From positions 1 to 49,970 of the forward strand of contig CAJNDS010000932.1 in NCBI GenBank assembly GCA_905221605.1: a DNA stretch of 49,970 bases. Reading direction: 5' to 3'. Positions 20,689 to 30,239 of the stretch are shown one piece after another (position 1 is the first letter of the stretch; each line of letters begins with the position of its first letter). Source of the stretch: Symbiodinium natans. Its lineage: Eukaryota > Sar > Dinophyceae > Suessiales > Symbiodiniaceae. The notes under the pieces are model-generated. The model saw nothing but the letters and a program-made list of their open reading frames with translations, made no database searches and was not told the DNA's origin. The translations under genes were made by a program, and so were the position numbers.

Positions 20689-22308
20689 CATTTCAACCAT
20701 TTTTTGTCATTTTAAAATAGCAAAAAATGGTTGAAATGGAAAATCGGGCCTTGGGGGAAAAGCCCCAAGCAATTAAAATGGTTGAAATGGTTGAAATGGT
20801 TGAAATGGAAAAGGCTTTTCCATTTCAACCATTTTTTACCATTGTAAAATGGAAAAAATGATCGGGCCTGGGGGGAAAAGCCCCAAGCAATTGAAATGGT
20901 TGAAATGGTTGAAACGGTTGAAATGGTTGAAATGGTTGAAATGGTTGAAATGGTTGAAATGGTTGAAATGGTTGAAATGGAAAAGGCTTTTCCATTTCAA
21001 CCATTTTTTCCCATTTTGAAATGGAAAAAATGGTTGAAATGGAAAAGCCTTTTCCATTTCAACCATTTTTTTCCATTTCAAAATGGCAAAAAATGGTTGA
21101 AATGGAGAATCGGGCCTTGGGGGAAAGGCCCCAAGCAATTGAAATGGTTGAAATGGTTGAAATGGTTGAAATGGTTGAAATGGTTGAAATGGTTGAAATG
21201 GAAAAGCCTTTTCCATTTCAACCATTTTTTGCCATTTTAAAATGGAAAAAATGAATGAAATGGAAAATCGGGCCTGGGGGGAAAAGCCCCAAGCAATTGA
21301 AATGGTTGAAATGGTTGAAATGGTTGAAATGGTTGAAATGGAAAAGGCTTTTCCATTTCAACCATTTTTTCCCATTTTGAAATGGAAAAAATGGTTGAAA
21401 TGGAAAAGCCTTTTCCATTTCAACAATTTTTTTCCATTTCAAAATGGCAAAAAATGGTTGAAATGGAGAATCGGGCCTTGGGGGAAAGGCCCCAAGCAAT
21501 TGAAATGGTTGAAATGGTTGAAATGGTTGAAATGGTTGAAATGGTTGAAATGGAAAAGGCTTTTCCATTTCAACCATTTCTTTCCATTTCAAAATGGTAA
21601 AAAATGATGGAAATGGAAAAGCCTTTTCCATTTTTAGCATTTTTCCCATTTTGTTTCCATTTCAACCATTTTCTCCCATTTCAAAATGGTAAAAACATGG
21701 TTGAAATGGAAAAGGCTTTTCCACTTCACCCATTTCAACCATTTCAATTGCTTGGGGCTTTTCCCCCCAGGCCCGATTTTCCATTTCAACCATTTTTTGC
21801 CATTTTGAAATGGAAAAACATGGTTGAAATGGAAAAGGCTTTTCCATTTCAACCATTTTTTCCATTTCAAAATGGGAAAAAATGGTTGAAATGGAAAAGC
21901 CTTTTCCATTTCAACCATTTCAACCATTTCAACCATTTCAACCATTTCAATTGCTTGGGGCTTTTCCCCCCAGGCCCGATTTTCCATTTCAACCATTTTT
22001 TGCCATTTTGAAATGGAAAAACATGGTTGAAATGGAAAAGGCTTTTCCATTTCAACCATTTTTTGCCATTTCAAAATGGGAAAAAATGGTTGAAATGGAA
22101 AAGCCTTTTCCATTTTTTCCATTTCAACCATTTCAACCATTTCAACCATTTCAACCATTTCAACCATTTCAACCATTTCAACCATTTCAACCATTTCAAT
22201 TGCTTGGGGCTTTTCCCCCCAGGCCCGATTTTCCATTTCAACCATTTTTTCCATTTCAAAATCGGAAAAAATGGTTGGAATGGAAAAGGCTTTTCCATTT
22301 CAACCAGA
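20689..22308. repeat. 1.6-kb foldback built of 9-bp ATGGTTGAA units
   Basis: The left half (to about 21,640) carries runs of ATGGTTGAA, alternating with short palindromes CCATTTCAACCATTTTTT..AAAATGGTTGAAATGG and a spacer ATCGGGCCT..GGGGAAAAGCCCC. The right half carries the same modules inverted (TTTCAACCATTTCAACCATT, GGGGCTTTTCCCCCCAGGCC). Open frames give Phe/Gln/Pro or Val/Glu/Met repeats, which I regard as by-products. Confidence 0.9.
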
Positions 22309-22312
22309 GCCC

Positions 22313-22494
22313 TAGTACTAGTAATAGTAGTACTAGTACTAGTAGTACTAGTACTACTAGTAGTACTAGTAGTACTACTAGTACTAGTACGCGTACTAGT
22401 TCCTTTACCAGTACTAGTACTAGTACTACTAGCACTAGTACTAGTAAAGTAGTACTACTGCTACTATTAGTACTGCAATTACTACTACTACTGC
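22313..22494. repeat. ACTAGT/AGTACT self-complementary microsatellite
   Basis: Almost only ACTAGT, AGTACT and TAGTAG words. Every short segment is near-palindromic. It follows the foldback directly. Confidence 0.9.
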
Positions 22495-22539
22495 TACCCG
22501 AAAGAGAATACTCACATAGACCCTAAAGGTCCTACATAC

Positions 22540-22655
22540 ATAGGGTTTATAGGGTTTACAGGGTTTATAGGGTTTAAAGGGTTTAAAGGGTTTAAAGGGT
22601 TTATAGGGTTTATAGGATTTATAGGGTTTATAGGGTTTAGGGTTTAGGGCCCTCA
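22540..22655. repeat. GGGTTTATA variant array grading into TTTAGGG
   Basis: Repeats of GGGTTTATA and GGGTTTAAA become TTTAGGG at about 22630, suggesting the variants arose from telomere-like units. Confidence 0.85.
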
Positions 22656-23031
22656 ACCCTAGACCCCAAACCCTAAACCCACCTTTGGGTCAATCTTCCT
22701 TGGCCATGATCTAACCATTTCTAGTTTTCTTGATTGCCCCACCTTCATTTCTTGTGTAAGATTTTGCGCGGGCGCTGAAGCTGAAAATTTGTGGTGTTTC
22801 ACAAGATCCTTAAGGCATACAGCCTCGACCCTAAAGGCTAAACCCTCAACCCTAAAACCCTACACCCCTCGATGCACCCCCCCCCCCCCCCCCCCAAAAA
22901 AAAAAAAAAAACACACACACACACACACAAAACGGAACACCGAAACACGGAAACACCGAAATACGGAAACACCGAAACGCTAAACCCTAAACCCTAGACC
23001 CTAAACCCTAGACCCTAAACCCAGAGTTCAG
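22656..23031. other. unique stretch, homopolymers, then CCCTAAA/CCCTAGA array
   Basis: A C run then A run then CA run lies at 22876-22930, followed by CGGAAACACCGAAA repeats and CCCTAAA/CCCTAGA units up to 23020. No gene seen. Confidence 0.5.
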
Positions 23032-23103
23032 GAGAAGCTCCTTCCGGGGCCGCCCCTGCGCCACGAGGGGCCGGCCCAGGTTGCCCAGACCCCGCAGGAT
23101 TCG
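23032..23103 (+). CDS. candidate exon, Pro-rich
   Basis: It lies between CAGAGTTCAG and GGTTTAGGGTTTAGGG. The frame is EKLLPGPPLRHEGPAQVAQT then PQDS. CCCTAAA-type units come before it, TTTAGGG-type after. Confidence 0.6.
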
Positions 23104-23192
23104 GGTTTAGGGTTTAGGGTTCAGGGTTTAGGGTTGAGGGTTCAGGGTTCAGGGTTTAGGGTTAGGTTTCTCCATAGATCCTGTATGTAAGC

Positions 23193-23303
23193 CTAGGACC
23201 CAGAGTAGGCCCTTATTTCCTTTTTTTGGGGTTGGGGTTTCCTTCTCACTCCACTTAAAACCAAACAAGGTCACCCTCTTTATTCCTAGGCTACTCCTGG
23301 GTC
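23193..23303. mobile_element. MITE family C, copy 2
   Basis: Starts CTAGGACCCAGAGTAGGCCC and ends TTCCTAGGCTACTCCTGGGT. The inverted ends are GACCCAGAGTA and its complement. Core matches copy 1 at 7792. Confidence 0.75.
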
Positions 23304-23510
23304 AAGACAACCCTTGCAAGGCACTGGGAGGTTGAGCCCTCACGCCTGAGCACTTCACTCCAAACACCCCTAAACCCTAAATCCTAATTCCCAAACCCTA
23401 AACCCGAAACCCGAAACCCGAAACCCTAACCCTAAACCCTACACCCTACACCCTAAACCCTAAACCCTAAACGCTAACCCAGGGTGTAGGCTCCTTAGGA
23501 TCCTCCCCAG

Positions 23511-23618
23511 GAGGGCCAGGAGTACCCGCCGATGCCGGCGGAGCCTCCGACCAGCTTCGCTGGCCAAATGCTGTCCTGGTCCGCCTGGGAGAGCAGACTT
23601 CCCCCCGATATGTGTTGG
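23511..23618 (+). CDS. candidate exon, Pro/Trp-containing
   Basis: It lies between TCCTCCCCAG and GTTTGGGGTTTCGGG (23619) and is exactly 36 codons: EGQEYPPMPAEPPTSFAGQM, then LSWSAWESRLPPDMCW. CCCTAAA arrays lie upstream (23360-23475). Unknown family. Confidence 0.7.
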
Positions 23619-23889
23619 GTTTGGGGTTTCGGGTTTGGGGTTTGGGGTTTAGGGTTTAGGGTTTATTTAGGGTTTAGGGCCTACCTAACCGAGCAGGCGT
23701 GGCTTGGGGTCGGGCGTTCGAGGTTCGACTACACTGGTAAGGAAAAAGGGCATGACGGGATAGCTGTCAGGATTTGTTGGGATAGGATTTTCAGCGGTTT
23801 TTTTGGCGGGAAGGAGAGGCCCTGCCTCTTTTGCCCCTAGCTTCTGTGGAGCATTCAAATCGCCTTATGCCAACATGGACCCGACATAG

Positions 23890-23945
23890 CCTGCCAAGCT
23901 CCGAGCCACGCCGGAGGCGCCCCAAAACCCTGAAACGCCTTGAGG
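23890..23945 (+). CDS. candidate exon, Arg-rich
   Basis: It follows CCGACATAG. The frame reads LPSSEPRRRRPKTLKRLE and ends one base into a codon at GTTTAGGG. Joined to 24017 it stays open and Arg/Pro-rich, supporting a real splice. Confidence 0.55.
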
Positions 23946-24016
23946 GTTTAGGGTTTAGGGTTTGGGGTTTAGGGTTTAGGGTTTAGGGTAGGCGCTTTTC
24001 CGCACGTCAAGTGCAG
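23946..24016 (+). repeat. 71-bp candidate intron, mostly TTTAGGG units
   Basis: It starts GTTTAGGGTTTAGGG, has about six units, then a unique tail ending AAGTGCAG. No CCCTAAA arm is present. It is one of the two shortest candidate introns here. Confidence 0.55.
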
Positions 24017-24107
24017 GTTCCGCCCCGCCAACCCGCAACCGGCCCCGGCACAGCCGCCGCCCCCGCCGGCGTCCACGATTGCGCCCGGCCGCGCACCGGG
24101 ACCTTGG
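24017..24107 (+). CDS. candidate exon, Arg/Pro-rich
   Basis: After the join from 23945 the frame reads GSAPPTRNRPRHSRRPRRRP then RLRPAAHRDLG. A second open frame is Pro/Ala-rich. It ends before GTTTCGGG at 24108. Basic low-complexity protein; no family. Confidence 0.5.
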
Positions 24108-24503
24108 GTTTCGGGTTTGGGGTTTGGGGGTTGGGGTTTAGGGTTTAGGGTTACAGAGCTTGCAAGACATCCTGGAAGAGGTTGGTTTAGCATTAGGCTA
24201 CTCGGCTGCTCCGAACCTTGTACAAGATTCTTCAAGGATGCTTGTGGTGAGCTGAAGTCAGGAGCCCTTACATGTGCTAATCTCTTATGCGACCACGCGC
24301 ACGAAACCCTAAACCCTAAACCCTAAACCCTAAATTTTGCATTATCATGCAGATCCCGGATCCTTTCAATCCTGCGCCAACAACCCTGAACTGCCAAACC
24401 CCAAACCCTACAGTAACCCCTCATAAACCCCTTACTTCCTTGAAGCCTTATATTGATCCTAAACCCTAAACCCTAAACCCCTCAACTCTTTTTCCACCCT
24501 CAG

Positions 24504-24606
24504 CCCAAGCATCGCAAGGACCCCCGCCGCAGACCCTGCGGCCGCAAAATCCGAAGAAGCTTTGCCCCCCTCCTTCGGGGACCCTGGGCCCTGTCTGCGG
24601 CTGAGC
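24504..24606 (+). CDS. candidate exon, Ala/Pro/Glu-rich
   Basis: It follows TTTCCACCCTCAG. The frame PSIARTPAADPAAAKSEEAL then PPSFGDPGPCLRLS is open into the MITE at 24609. A second frame is also open. CCCTAAA units lie at 24458-24479. Confidence 0.4.
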
Positions 24607-24608
24607 CT

Positions 24609-24735
24609 TTTTTCTACTATTTGCTTAAGAACCCCCAAAGAACACAACAAGGTCGTAATCCCTATATTACCCTCATTAAGAAGAATATGTTCATCGATTT
24701 CTGTTTGGGGGGGGGTTCTTGAGCAACTCGTAGTT
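24609..24735. mobile_element. MITE family F, copy 2
   Basis: CTACTATTTGCTTAAGAACC at the left and GGGGGGTTCTTGAGCAACTC at the right form the inverted ends. The core CCCTATATTACCCTCATTAA matches copy 1 at 11510. Confidence 0.65.
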
Positions 24736-25220
24736 TTGGGTTCTATGAGACTTAGGGCGTAGGATTAAAGGTTTGACGTTGTTAGGCGTCGGGGCTGTAG
24801 GGTGTAATGGTTGAGGGATTGGGGCTTCAAGTGGTGAATGCTGATGGGCAATTCCGTTTTTTGTTACTCCAAATAGTTTTCTGAGGGGGTTCAGGGAGTA
24901 CAGACAGCACGGCTGCGAAGACGATCCACAGCCCAAAGAGGCTCTGGTGATTTGGCAGGGGTGGGCTCTGAAATAAGGAGCTACCTAGGCGCGAATGGGC
25001 GAAGTTTAGGGTTTAGGGTTTAGGGTTTAGGGTTTAGGGTTTAGGGTTTAGGGTTTAGGGTGGTAAGAAATCAGAAAGTTGCTACCATGGCTCCTGTGAG
25101 TATGATTTTGACATCTGCTCACTGCCGAGGGCACATGGCATCGAGCAAGTGCCATTTGCTATGTTGGTACCCTAAACCCTAAACCCTAAACCCCAAACCC
25201 TAAACCCTAAACCCTGGCAG
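24736..25220. other. candidate intron; no gene seen
   Basis: A short unique part, then eight TTTAGGG units at 25003-25060, a unique 100 bp, and CCCTAAA units at 25171-25215 that lead to the exon at 25221. Confidence 0.45.
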
Positions 25221-25300
25221 CGACATTCCAGCATTTGTTAATGAGCCGGGCTCTGACCTTTTGGAGCCGAAAGAAAAGGGCCGAGGCCTTGATTGGGAAC
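25221..25300 (+). CDS. candidate exon, acidic/hydrophilic
   Basis: It lies between CCCTGGCAG and GTAGGGTTTAGGG (25301). The frame is DIPAFVNEPGSDLLEPKEKG then RGLDWE. A clear example of CCCTAAA before and TTTAGGG after an island. Confidence 0.65.
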
Positions 25301-25677
25301 GTAGGGTTTAGGGTTGAGGGTTCAGGGTTTAGGGTTTAGGGTTTAGGGGGGGAGGGGTAGGCATCCCTCTTTCTAAGCCCGATGTCTGAAGAGCCATCCA
25401 TATGTCTGCTCTGCGTATTTTCTGGACCCACGCAAGCCATGCCGCAGCAATATCAGGAGGATGGGATGGACAGATTTCAGCAGACAAGGGTTCGACTCGC
25501 TGTTGAAGGTGGTTGTTCATACTGACGCCTCGGAACTTTAACACGACGAAGCTAAAGCAGCAGTCAAGTTTGATGTGAGATGTTCTCCTCAATCGAAGCC
25601 CTGAAAACCCAGATGTTTATCCTTAAGCCTTGAAGCCTAAACTCTAAACCCTAATCCCTAAAGAATGCAACCAACAG

Positions 25678-25757
25678 TTGCAGACTGTCATGAGCGGCAG
25701 AAGTGATGGCTCGAAGAGAGGCACTGCCCCAGCCAGACGGCAAGATGCTTTTCTGGG
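25678..25757 (+). CDS. candidate exon, basic
   Basis: It lies between AACCAACAG and a GTGACG donor (25758). The frame is LQTVMSGRSDGSKRGTAPAR then RQDAFLG. CCCTAA words lie at 25640-25662. Confidence 0.55.
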
Positions 25758-26187
25758 GTGACGAGTATATGCCTGAAAGAAAGCGTTTCGAAGATGATCC
25801 TAAACCCTACACCCTAAACCCTAAATGCTCACCCAGCTCCTAGCCCCCACCCTACCCCCCCCCCCCCCCAACCCACCCCGCCCCCCCCAACCCCCCCACC
25901 CCCCAACAATAGGCCGCACAGTAACCCATGCGTCGGTGCGCATGTATGCATGCGTGTATGTTTAGGGAATAGGTGTTTAGGGGTTGAGGGTTTCGGGTTT
26001 AGTCATTAGTGTTAGGGTGCATGTATGCATGGATGTACGTATGCATGCACGTACACGGTGAGATGTATGTAGGTGCCTGCATATGCCGCATGTACGTGTT
26101 TAAAGGTGTGTGGGCGTATGCTTCTGTATTTCGGCATGCATATGCATGCATACATGCATGTATGCATGCATGTACGCAAAGCGGCAG
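25758..26187. other. C-rich and ATGCATGC-rich stretch
   Basis: CCCTAAA words at 25800-25825, a C-rich run at 25840-25905, and a long alternating TGCATGCATGTATGCATG region at 25928-26175. Open frames across it are composition artefacts. It ends GCGGCAG. Confidence 0.6.
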
Positions 26188-26287
26188 GTCACGCGGGGCC
26201 CCGGCTGGACTCTATGGAATCTGGCCTTCATAGCTTGGGTGGACGTTGGCAGGGGCTTCTCTGAGCACCTTGGCTCATCGTGGGCCG
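26188..26287 (+). CDS. candidate exon, Trp-rich hydrophobic
   Basis: It follows AAAGCGGCAG. The frame VTRGPGWTLWNLAFIAWVDV then GRGFSEHLGSSWA is open up to GTGGGTTTGG (26288). It could be a membrane or core segment; family unknown. Confidence 0.45.
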
Positions 26288-26380
26288 GTGGGTTTGGCCT
26301 CATGGGCCGATGGCTAAAACCTAAACCCTAAAATCCTAGACCCCTAAAACCCCTAAACCCTAAACCCATGTTCAGTGCAG

Positions 26381-26424
26381 GGAATTCGCAAGAACGGGGA
26401 TGACCTGTGCCGCGATCGGCGCAG
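26381..26424 (+). CDS. weak candidate exon
   Basis: It follows CCCTAAACCCATGTTCAGTGCAG. The frame is GIRKNGDDLCRDRR, ending at AG before GCACGC (possible GC donor). Confidence 0.35.
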
Positions 26425-26484
26425 GCACGCCATATGCTAGCCACAAGCTCCCCAACACTGCCTGAAGCCTAGGAAGGTCTACAA

Positions 26485-26587
26485 ACCATAAGTTCCCCTA
26501 CTACCCCCCTCTATTCTATCCCCCCCCTCCCCAAAGGTGCCCCCCCATAACTAAGGTACTGAGGCGAGTAGTCGGGAAACCCATGGT
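26485..26587. mobile_element. MITE family E, copy 1
   Basis: AGTTCCCCTACTACCCCCC on the left, GAGTAGTCGGGAAACCCAT on the right: inverted ends shared with copies at 32706 and 37342. Confidence 0.6.
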
Positions 26588-28601
26588 AAACCCCAAGCCC
26601 TAAACCCGAAACCCCAACAAAAACTCCAAACCCTGAACGCACCCTATGAACCCCCCCCCAAAAGCCGAGTGCCCTCATCATCCCGGGGGACGGAGGCGCA
26701 AAGCCCTTGCAAACTTACACGTCTGGGTGTATGGGGTTTAGGGGTTTTAGGGTTTAGGGTTTAGGGTTCGAGGGCTTATAAGGGTACGCTTCCCCTGGCC
26801 GGCTGAGGTTTGACTACATGCGGACGCCAGGCCGACGCAGCCAAAAAGTCAATGAATACAAAAATGAGTAGATAAGTAAATACATGTATGTATATATATA
26901 TATACATTATCTAATTGTCTGTTTTATTCCGATTTAGATGTATGTTTATACAAACTCTATATATAGGGGAATACATTACCATACTGCCTTTCTCCAAGAA
27001 TCGTATCTACGTATCCAGAGTCCAGATATAGGAACCCAAAACCTTATCCCTGTCTCGGGGGCAGGACAATTGTCGTCACCAGGGCTAAGGATGCTTCAAG
27101 GTTAATGGGCGGTTGGCTATAAGATGGGGCAACATCTGCCCCAAAGAAGGCTCTAATCCACAGATGCGAAACCACTCCTAAACCTGAAACCCCAAACCCT
27201 AAACCCCTAAACCGTGAACCCAAAAACCCTAAACCCTAAGCTCCAAGCCAGCCGTAAACCACGTCTAGTGGGTACCAACAAGGGCCCCCCCAAAAGCTAA
27301 GCCCAGAACCACATTTCCAACCCTAACCTATAACACTCAACAATGAACCCTAATTTAGATACAGCCTTGCCGCATGGGCTTCCTTGAATGGCAAGGCCAT
27401 CCGATCCCCTTCTCAAGCCATGAACGTGCGGCCAATATCAGGGTTCAGGGATCACGAGCTATAGAACCCGACACTGAACTCCCCAACCCTACATTATTCA
27501 GGGTGTATATTACTGCTTTTGGTGAGTGTATATAAGGACCCTTTTCAATATTGGTGAGTGTATATATGATTCAGCCCCGGCGGGCCCCCCCCCCCCCCCC
27601 CCCCACCCCCCCCCCCCCAATGGTACCCCCCCCCCCCCCCCCCTGTGGTGTGGTTGGGGGTTGGTTTTAGGGTTTTAGGGTTTAGGGTTTAGGGTTTAGG
27701 GTTTAGGGTTTTAGGGTTTTAGGGTTTAGGGTTTAGGGTTTAGGGTTTAGGGTTTTAGGGTTTAGGGTTTAGGGTTTTCCCCGCGGATGGGGTACTAAGA
27801 TGATCCCCCCCCCCCCTGTGGTGTGGTTGGGGGTTGGTTTTAGGGTTAGGGTTTAGGGTTCAGGGTTTTAGGGTTTAGGGTTTAAGGTTTAAGACTTAAG
27901 GTTTAGGGTTTAGGGTTAGGGTTTAGGTTTTAGGGTTTAGGGTTTAGGGTTTAGGGTTTAGGGTTTAGGGTTTAGGGTTTAGGGACCGTAGAGTAGACTT
28001 GGGGGGGGGGGGATACCATGGGGGGGGGGGGGGGGCCCAGGACGCTCGACGCTGAACCATATATTGGGTGTCCTTTTGGGGGTACAAGAAATAGAAACCC
28101 TAAAGCACATCCTTTTCGCCCTTCGGACCCCAGTCCTGCAAGTCCTCTACAAACCCCTCCCGCAGGGCCGTTTTGTCCCGATGCTCTGCAGCGTCTTGGC
28201 AGGATGTTTTGGGACCCCTAAACCCTAAATCCTAAACCCTAAACCCGATCTTAAAGTTCTTGGACCTAAAACCCGAAGCCCGAAAACTCGAACTCACACC
28301 CTAGAACCGCGCAAGGCCAGACCTTGAATGCCCTAAACCCAAAACCCCAAGCCTTGAGCCCTACACCCTGGCTGGTTCTGAATGAGGGCATGAGATACCC
28401 TACCAAAACCGCCACCAGGGCAGTCAAGAAAGAAGACTCCGAGAGCCTTCCTAGGACCCAGAGTGGAGCCTTATTCCCTGTTTAGGAGTCCCCGCCAAGC
28501 CCCCATTTAAACAGAAAAGGGCCCCAAGCCTCAACCCTCAAACCTCAACCCTCAACCCTAAACCCTAAACCCTAACACCAAACCCCTAGCCCCTTTTTCA
28601 G
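26588..28601. other. repeat-rich stretch; no firm exon
   Basis: Contents: TTTAGGG at 26738-26770; AT-rich 26860-26960; CCCTAAA words 27180-27240; a C run 27580-27645; TTTAGGG/TTTTAGGG arrays 27660-27980; G runs about 28000-28035; an open stretch near 28150-28215 (GPFCPDALQRLGRMFWDP) after CCCGCAG; CCCTAAA words 28216-28245; a family-C fragment at 28451-28525; CCCTAAA again 28550-28575. Confidence 0.45.
27645..27985. repeat. TTTAGGG/TTTTAGGG arrays with duplicated leader
   Basis: The leader CCCTGTGGTGTGGTTGGGGG at about 27643 occurs again at about 27816, each followed by GTTGGTTTTAGGGTT and a telomere-like array. A block of about 174 bp seems duplicated. Confidence 0.8.
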
Positions 28602-28686
28602 ACTGAGGCTCTGGTTTTTCAGAGTCCCCTACGGCTCTGGAGTCCCCAAGTGCGGCGAAGGCCGTCCACAGATCTGTCCCCTCTTT
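28602..28686 (+). CDS. candidate exon, unknown protein
   Basis: It lies between CCCTTTTTCAG and GTAGGGTTTAGGG (28687). The frame is TEALVFQSPLRLWSPQVRRR then PSTDLSPL. CCCTAAA units come before it. Confidence 0.6.
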
Positions 28687-29702
28687 GTAGGGTTTAGGGT
28701 TTAGGGTTTAGGGTTTAGGGTCTAGGCTTTAGACTTTAGGGTTTAGAGCTTCTGGTTTAAGAAATTTAGTTAAGCTACCATCGTCAGGATACTATGTGTT
28801 TTTGTTACGATCTAGTCTTGTTCCTCAAGAAGAAATCAGGTTAGGACGTTGTGCTAGAACGGACGGCTGCTAGTGCTTTCGGGCGGTCCGAGACTCTTTT
28901 TTTTGGGGGGTTAGCGCCGGTTTAGGGTTTAGGGATGTTTCGGGTTAGGGACTAGGGTTTAGGGTTTAGGGCTGCGATTTCGGGGTCTAGGGTACAGTGC
29001 AATGGTACCAGGGTTGGGAGAGGCGAAGAGAAGCCTTCAGTCTATGGACCCTGACGGTTTGCTCTAAGGGTAGTTATGTGGGCCTTCATTCTTTGTGGTG
29101 CTTTACTGTAACGTTAGATCCTTTGCCTTTTTGGGTTTAGTGGGATTCATGAATTTATAGCTACTCTTCTGAGTGCCTTTTTGGTTTAGTGGGGTTCATG
29201 AATTTATAGCTACTCTTCTGAGTGCAGCCAAGTATTCTCGTCCCTAACCTACCTCCTTGACAGGGTTTTGAAGTATGGGCCCTTGGGTTGTACCGGGTAT
29301 ATAAGGCCCTAAACCCTAAACCCTAAACCCTAAAGCCTTGGCTGGGACGGGCAGCCGGGCTGTCATCATAGCAGAGCGGAAGAAGCCATTTATTTAGGGG
29401 TCGGAATAGTTACGAGCAGTAGTCCCTTATAAGCCTTATATATTAAGATACCCTCAAAACCCTGTTCTAATTATTAATTAAGGCCCCTATATCACTCACT
29501 TCCTGAGGTGCTGGTTGAAGTAAGGGTTGGCGCTGGCTGAGCATGGACAAGGCCTCAGGCAGCTTGGGTCAACCCAAAGCTGCCAAGCGCAACCGCGCGT
29601 CAAAAGCTTCCATTCAAAAACCCGAAACCCGAAAACCTAAGTCCTAAACCCGAAACCCTAAACCCTAAGTCCTAAACCCTAAACCCGAAAACAACATTCC
29701 AG
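28687..29702. other. candidate intron, repeats only
   Basis: TTTAGGG arrays at 28687-28745 and 28920-28970, palindromic family-H-like sequence 29050-29110 and 29260-29310, a 50-bp duplication at 29125-29223, CCCTAAA 29306-29335, a family-G copy 29398-29462, and CCCGAAA/CCCTAAA words 29620-29695. Confidence 0.5.
29125..29223. repeat. 50-bp tandem duplication
   Basis: GCCTTTTTGGGTTTAGTGGG followed by ATTCATGAATTTATAGCTAC is repeated at 29175 with one deletion and one substitution. Confidence 0.95.
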
Positions 29703-29752
29703 GAGGCGTTGATGGCGACCCTTGCCGTGCTCATCTGGGGTTGCAAAATGAA
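29703..29752 (+). CDS. candidate exon, hydrophobic
   Basis: It follows AACATTCCAG. The frame EALMATLAVLIWGCKMK is open; the right boundary is not clear. CCCGAAA/CCCTAAA words precede it. Confidence 0.35.
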
Positions 29753-29967
29753 GAGCAGATGTTACCGAAAAAAGTGAATGGCTCGTCCCAGGCTTGCACT
29801 GGTCACCTCATGACTCATGACGTGCGAGACGGCTCCGCTGCAATGGAGAAAGCTCATGATGGTCCACTACGATGAACGGGCACAAAGCCCTAAAGCCTAA
29901 CCCTCAACCCTAAACCCTTACACACATGTCCGTGCGAATTTGGACCCATGTGTCCTCTTTGGCGCAG

Positions 29968-30239
29968 GCCTTATGCGCGAGCTGTTCCTTTGGAAACAGA
30001 ACTTCCAGCAGTGCCTCAGAGCGATACAAAAGCAGACCGGGACATTGCATGCTGACAAGCTGTTTACAAGGCTGCAGAATGATCTGATGACATGGCTGGG
30101 CCAGGGCCAGTTGACCACGCAAGATCACCACCAGGAAGTGGACGAGTATTGCGGCGGTTCAGGGGTCAGAAATCCATCAATGATGAAAGTTCCTGCTGGT
30201 GCTGTGATCAACAGCCTTGCGCTGGGGTCAGGTTCTCAG
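29968..30239 (+). CDS. candidate exon, helical hydrophilic protein segment
   Basis: It lies between CTCTTTGGCGCAG and GTGAAG (30240). At 272 bp it is among the longest islands. The frame begins LMRELFLWKQNFQQCLRAIQ, continues KQTGTLHADKLFTRLQNDLM, and ends AGAVINSLALGSGSQ. The first half looks helical with spaced Leu, Phe and Trp. I do not recognise a family. CCCTAAA words lie at 29900-29920. Confidence 0.65.

Noticed and set aside
22100-22200. CRISPR-like array in the region of regular repeats
   Set aside because: Repeats are contiguous 9-bp units without unique spacers, and the context is eukaryotic.
20836-22298. Frames of more than 200 codons with Phe/Gln/Pro or Val/Glu/Met repeats
   Set aside because: They lie in the 9-bp foldback array, occur on both strands and in several frames, and are explained by the unit's lack of stops.
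26009-26184. Met/Cys/Tyr/His-rich frames (74 codons and similar)
   Set aside because: They come from alternating TGCATGCATG simple sequence.
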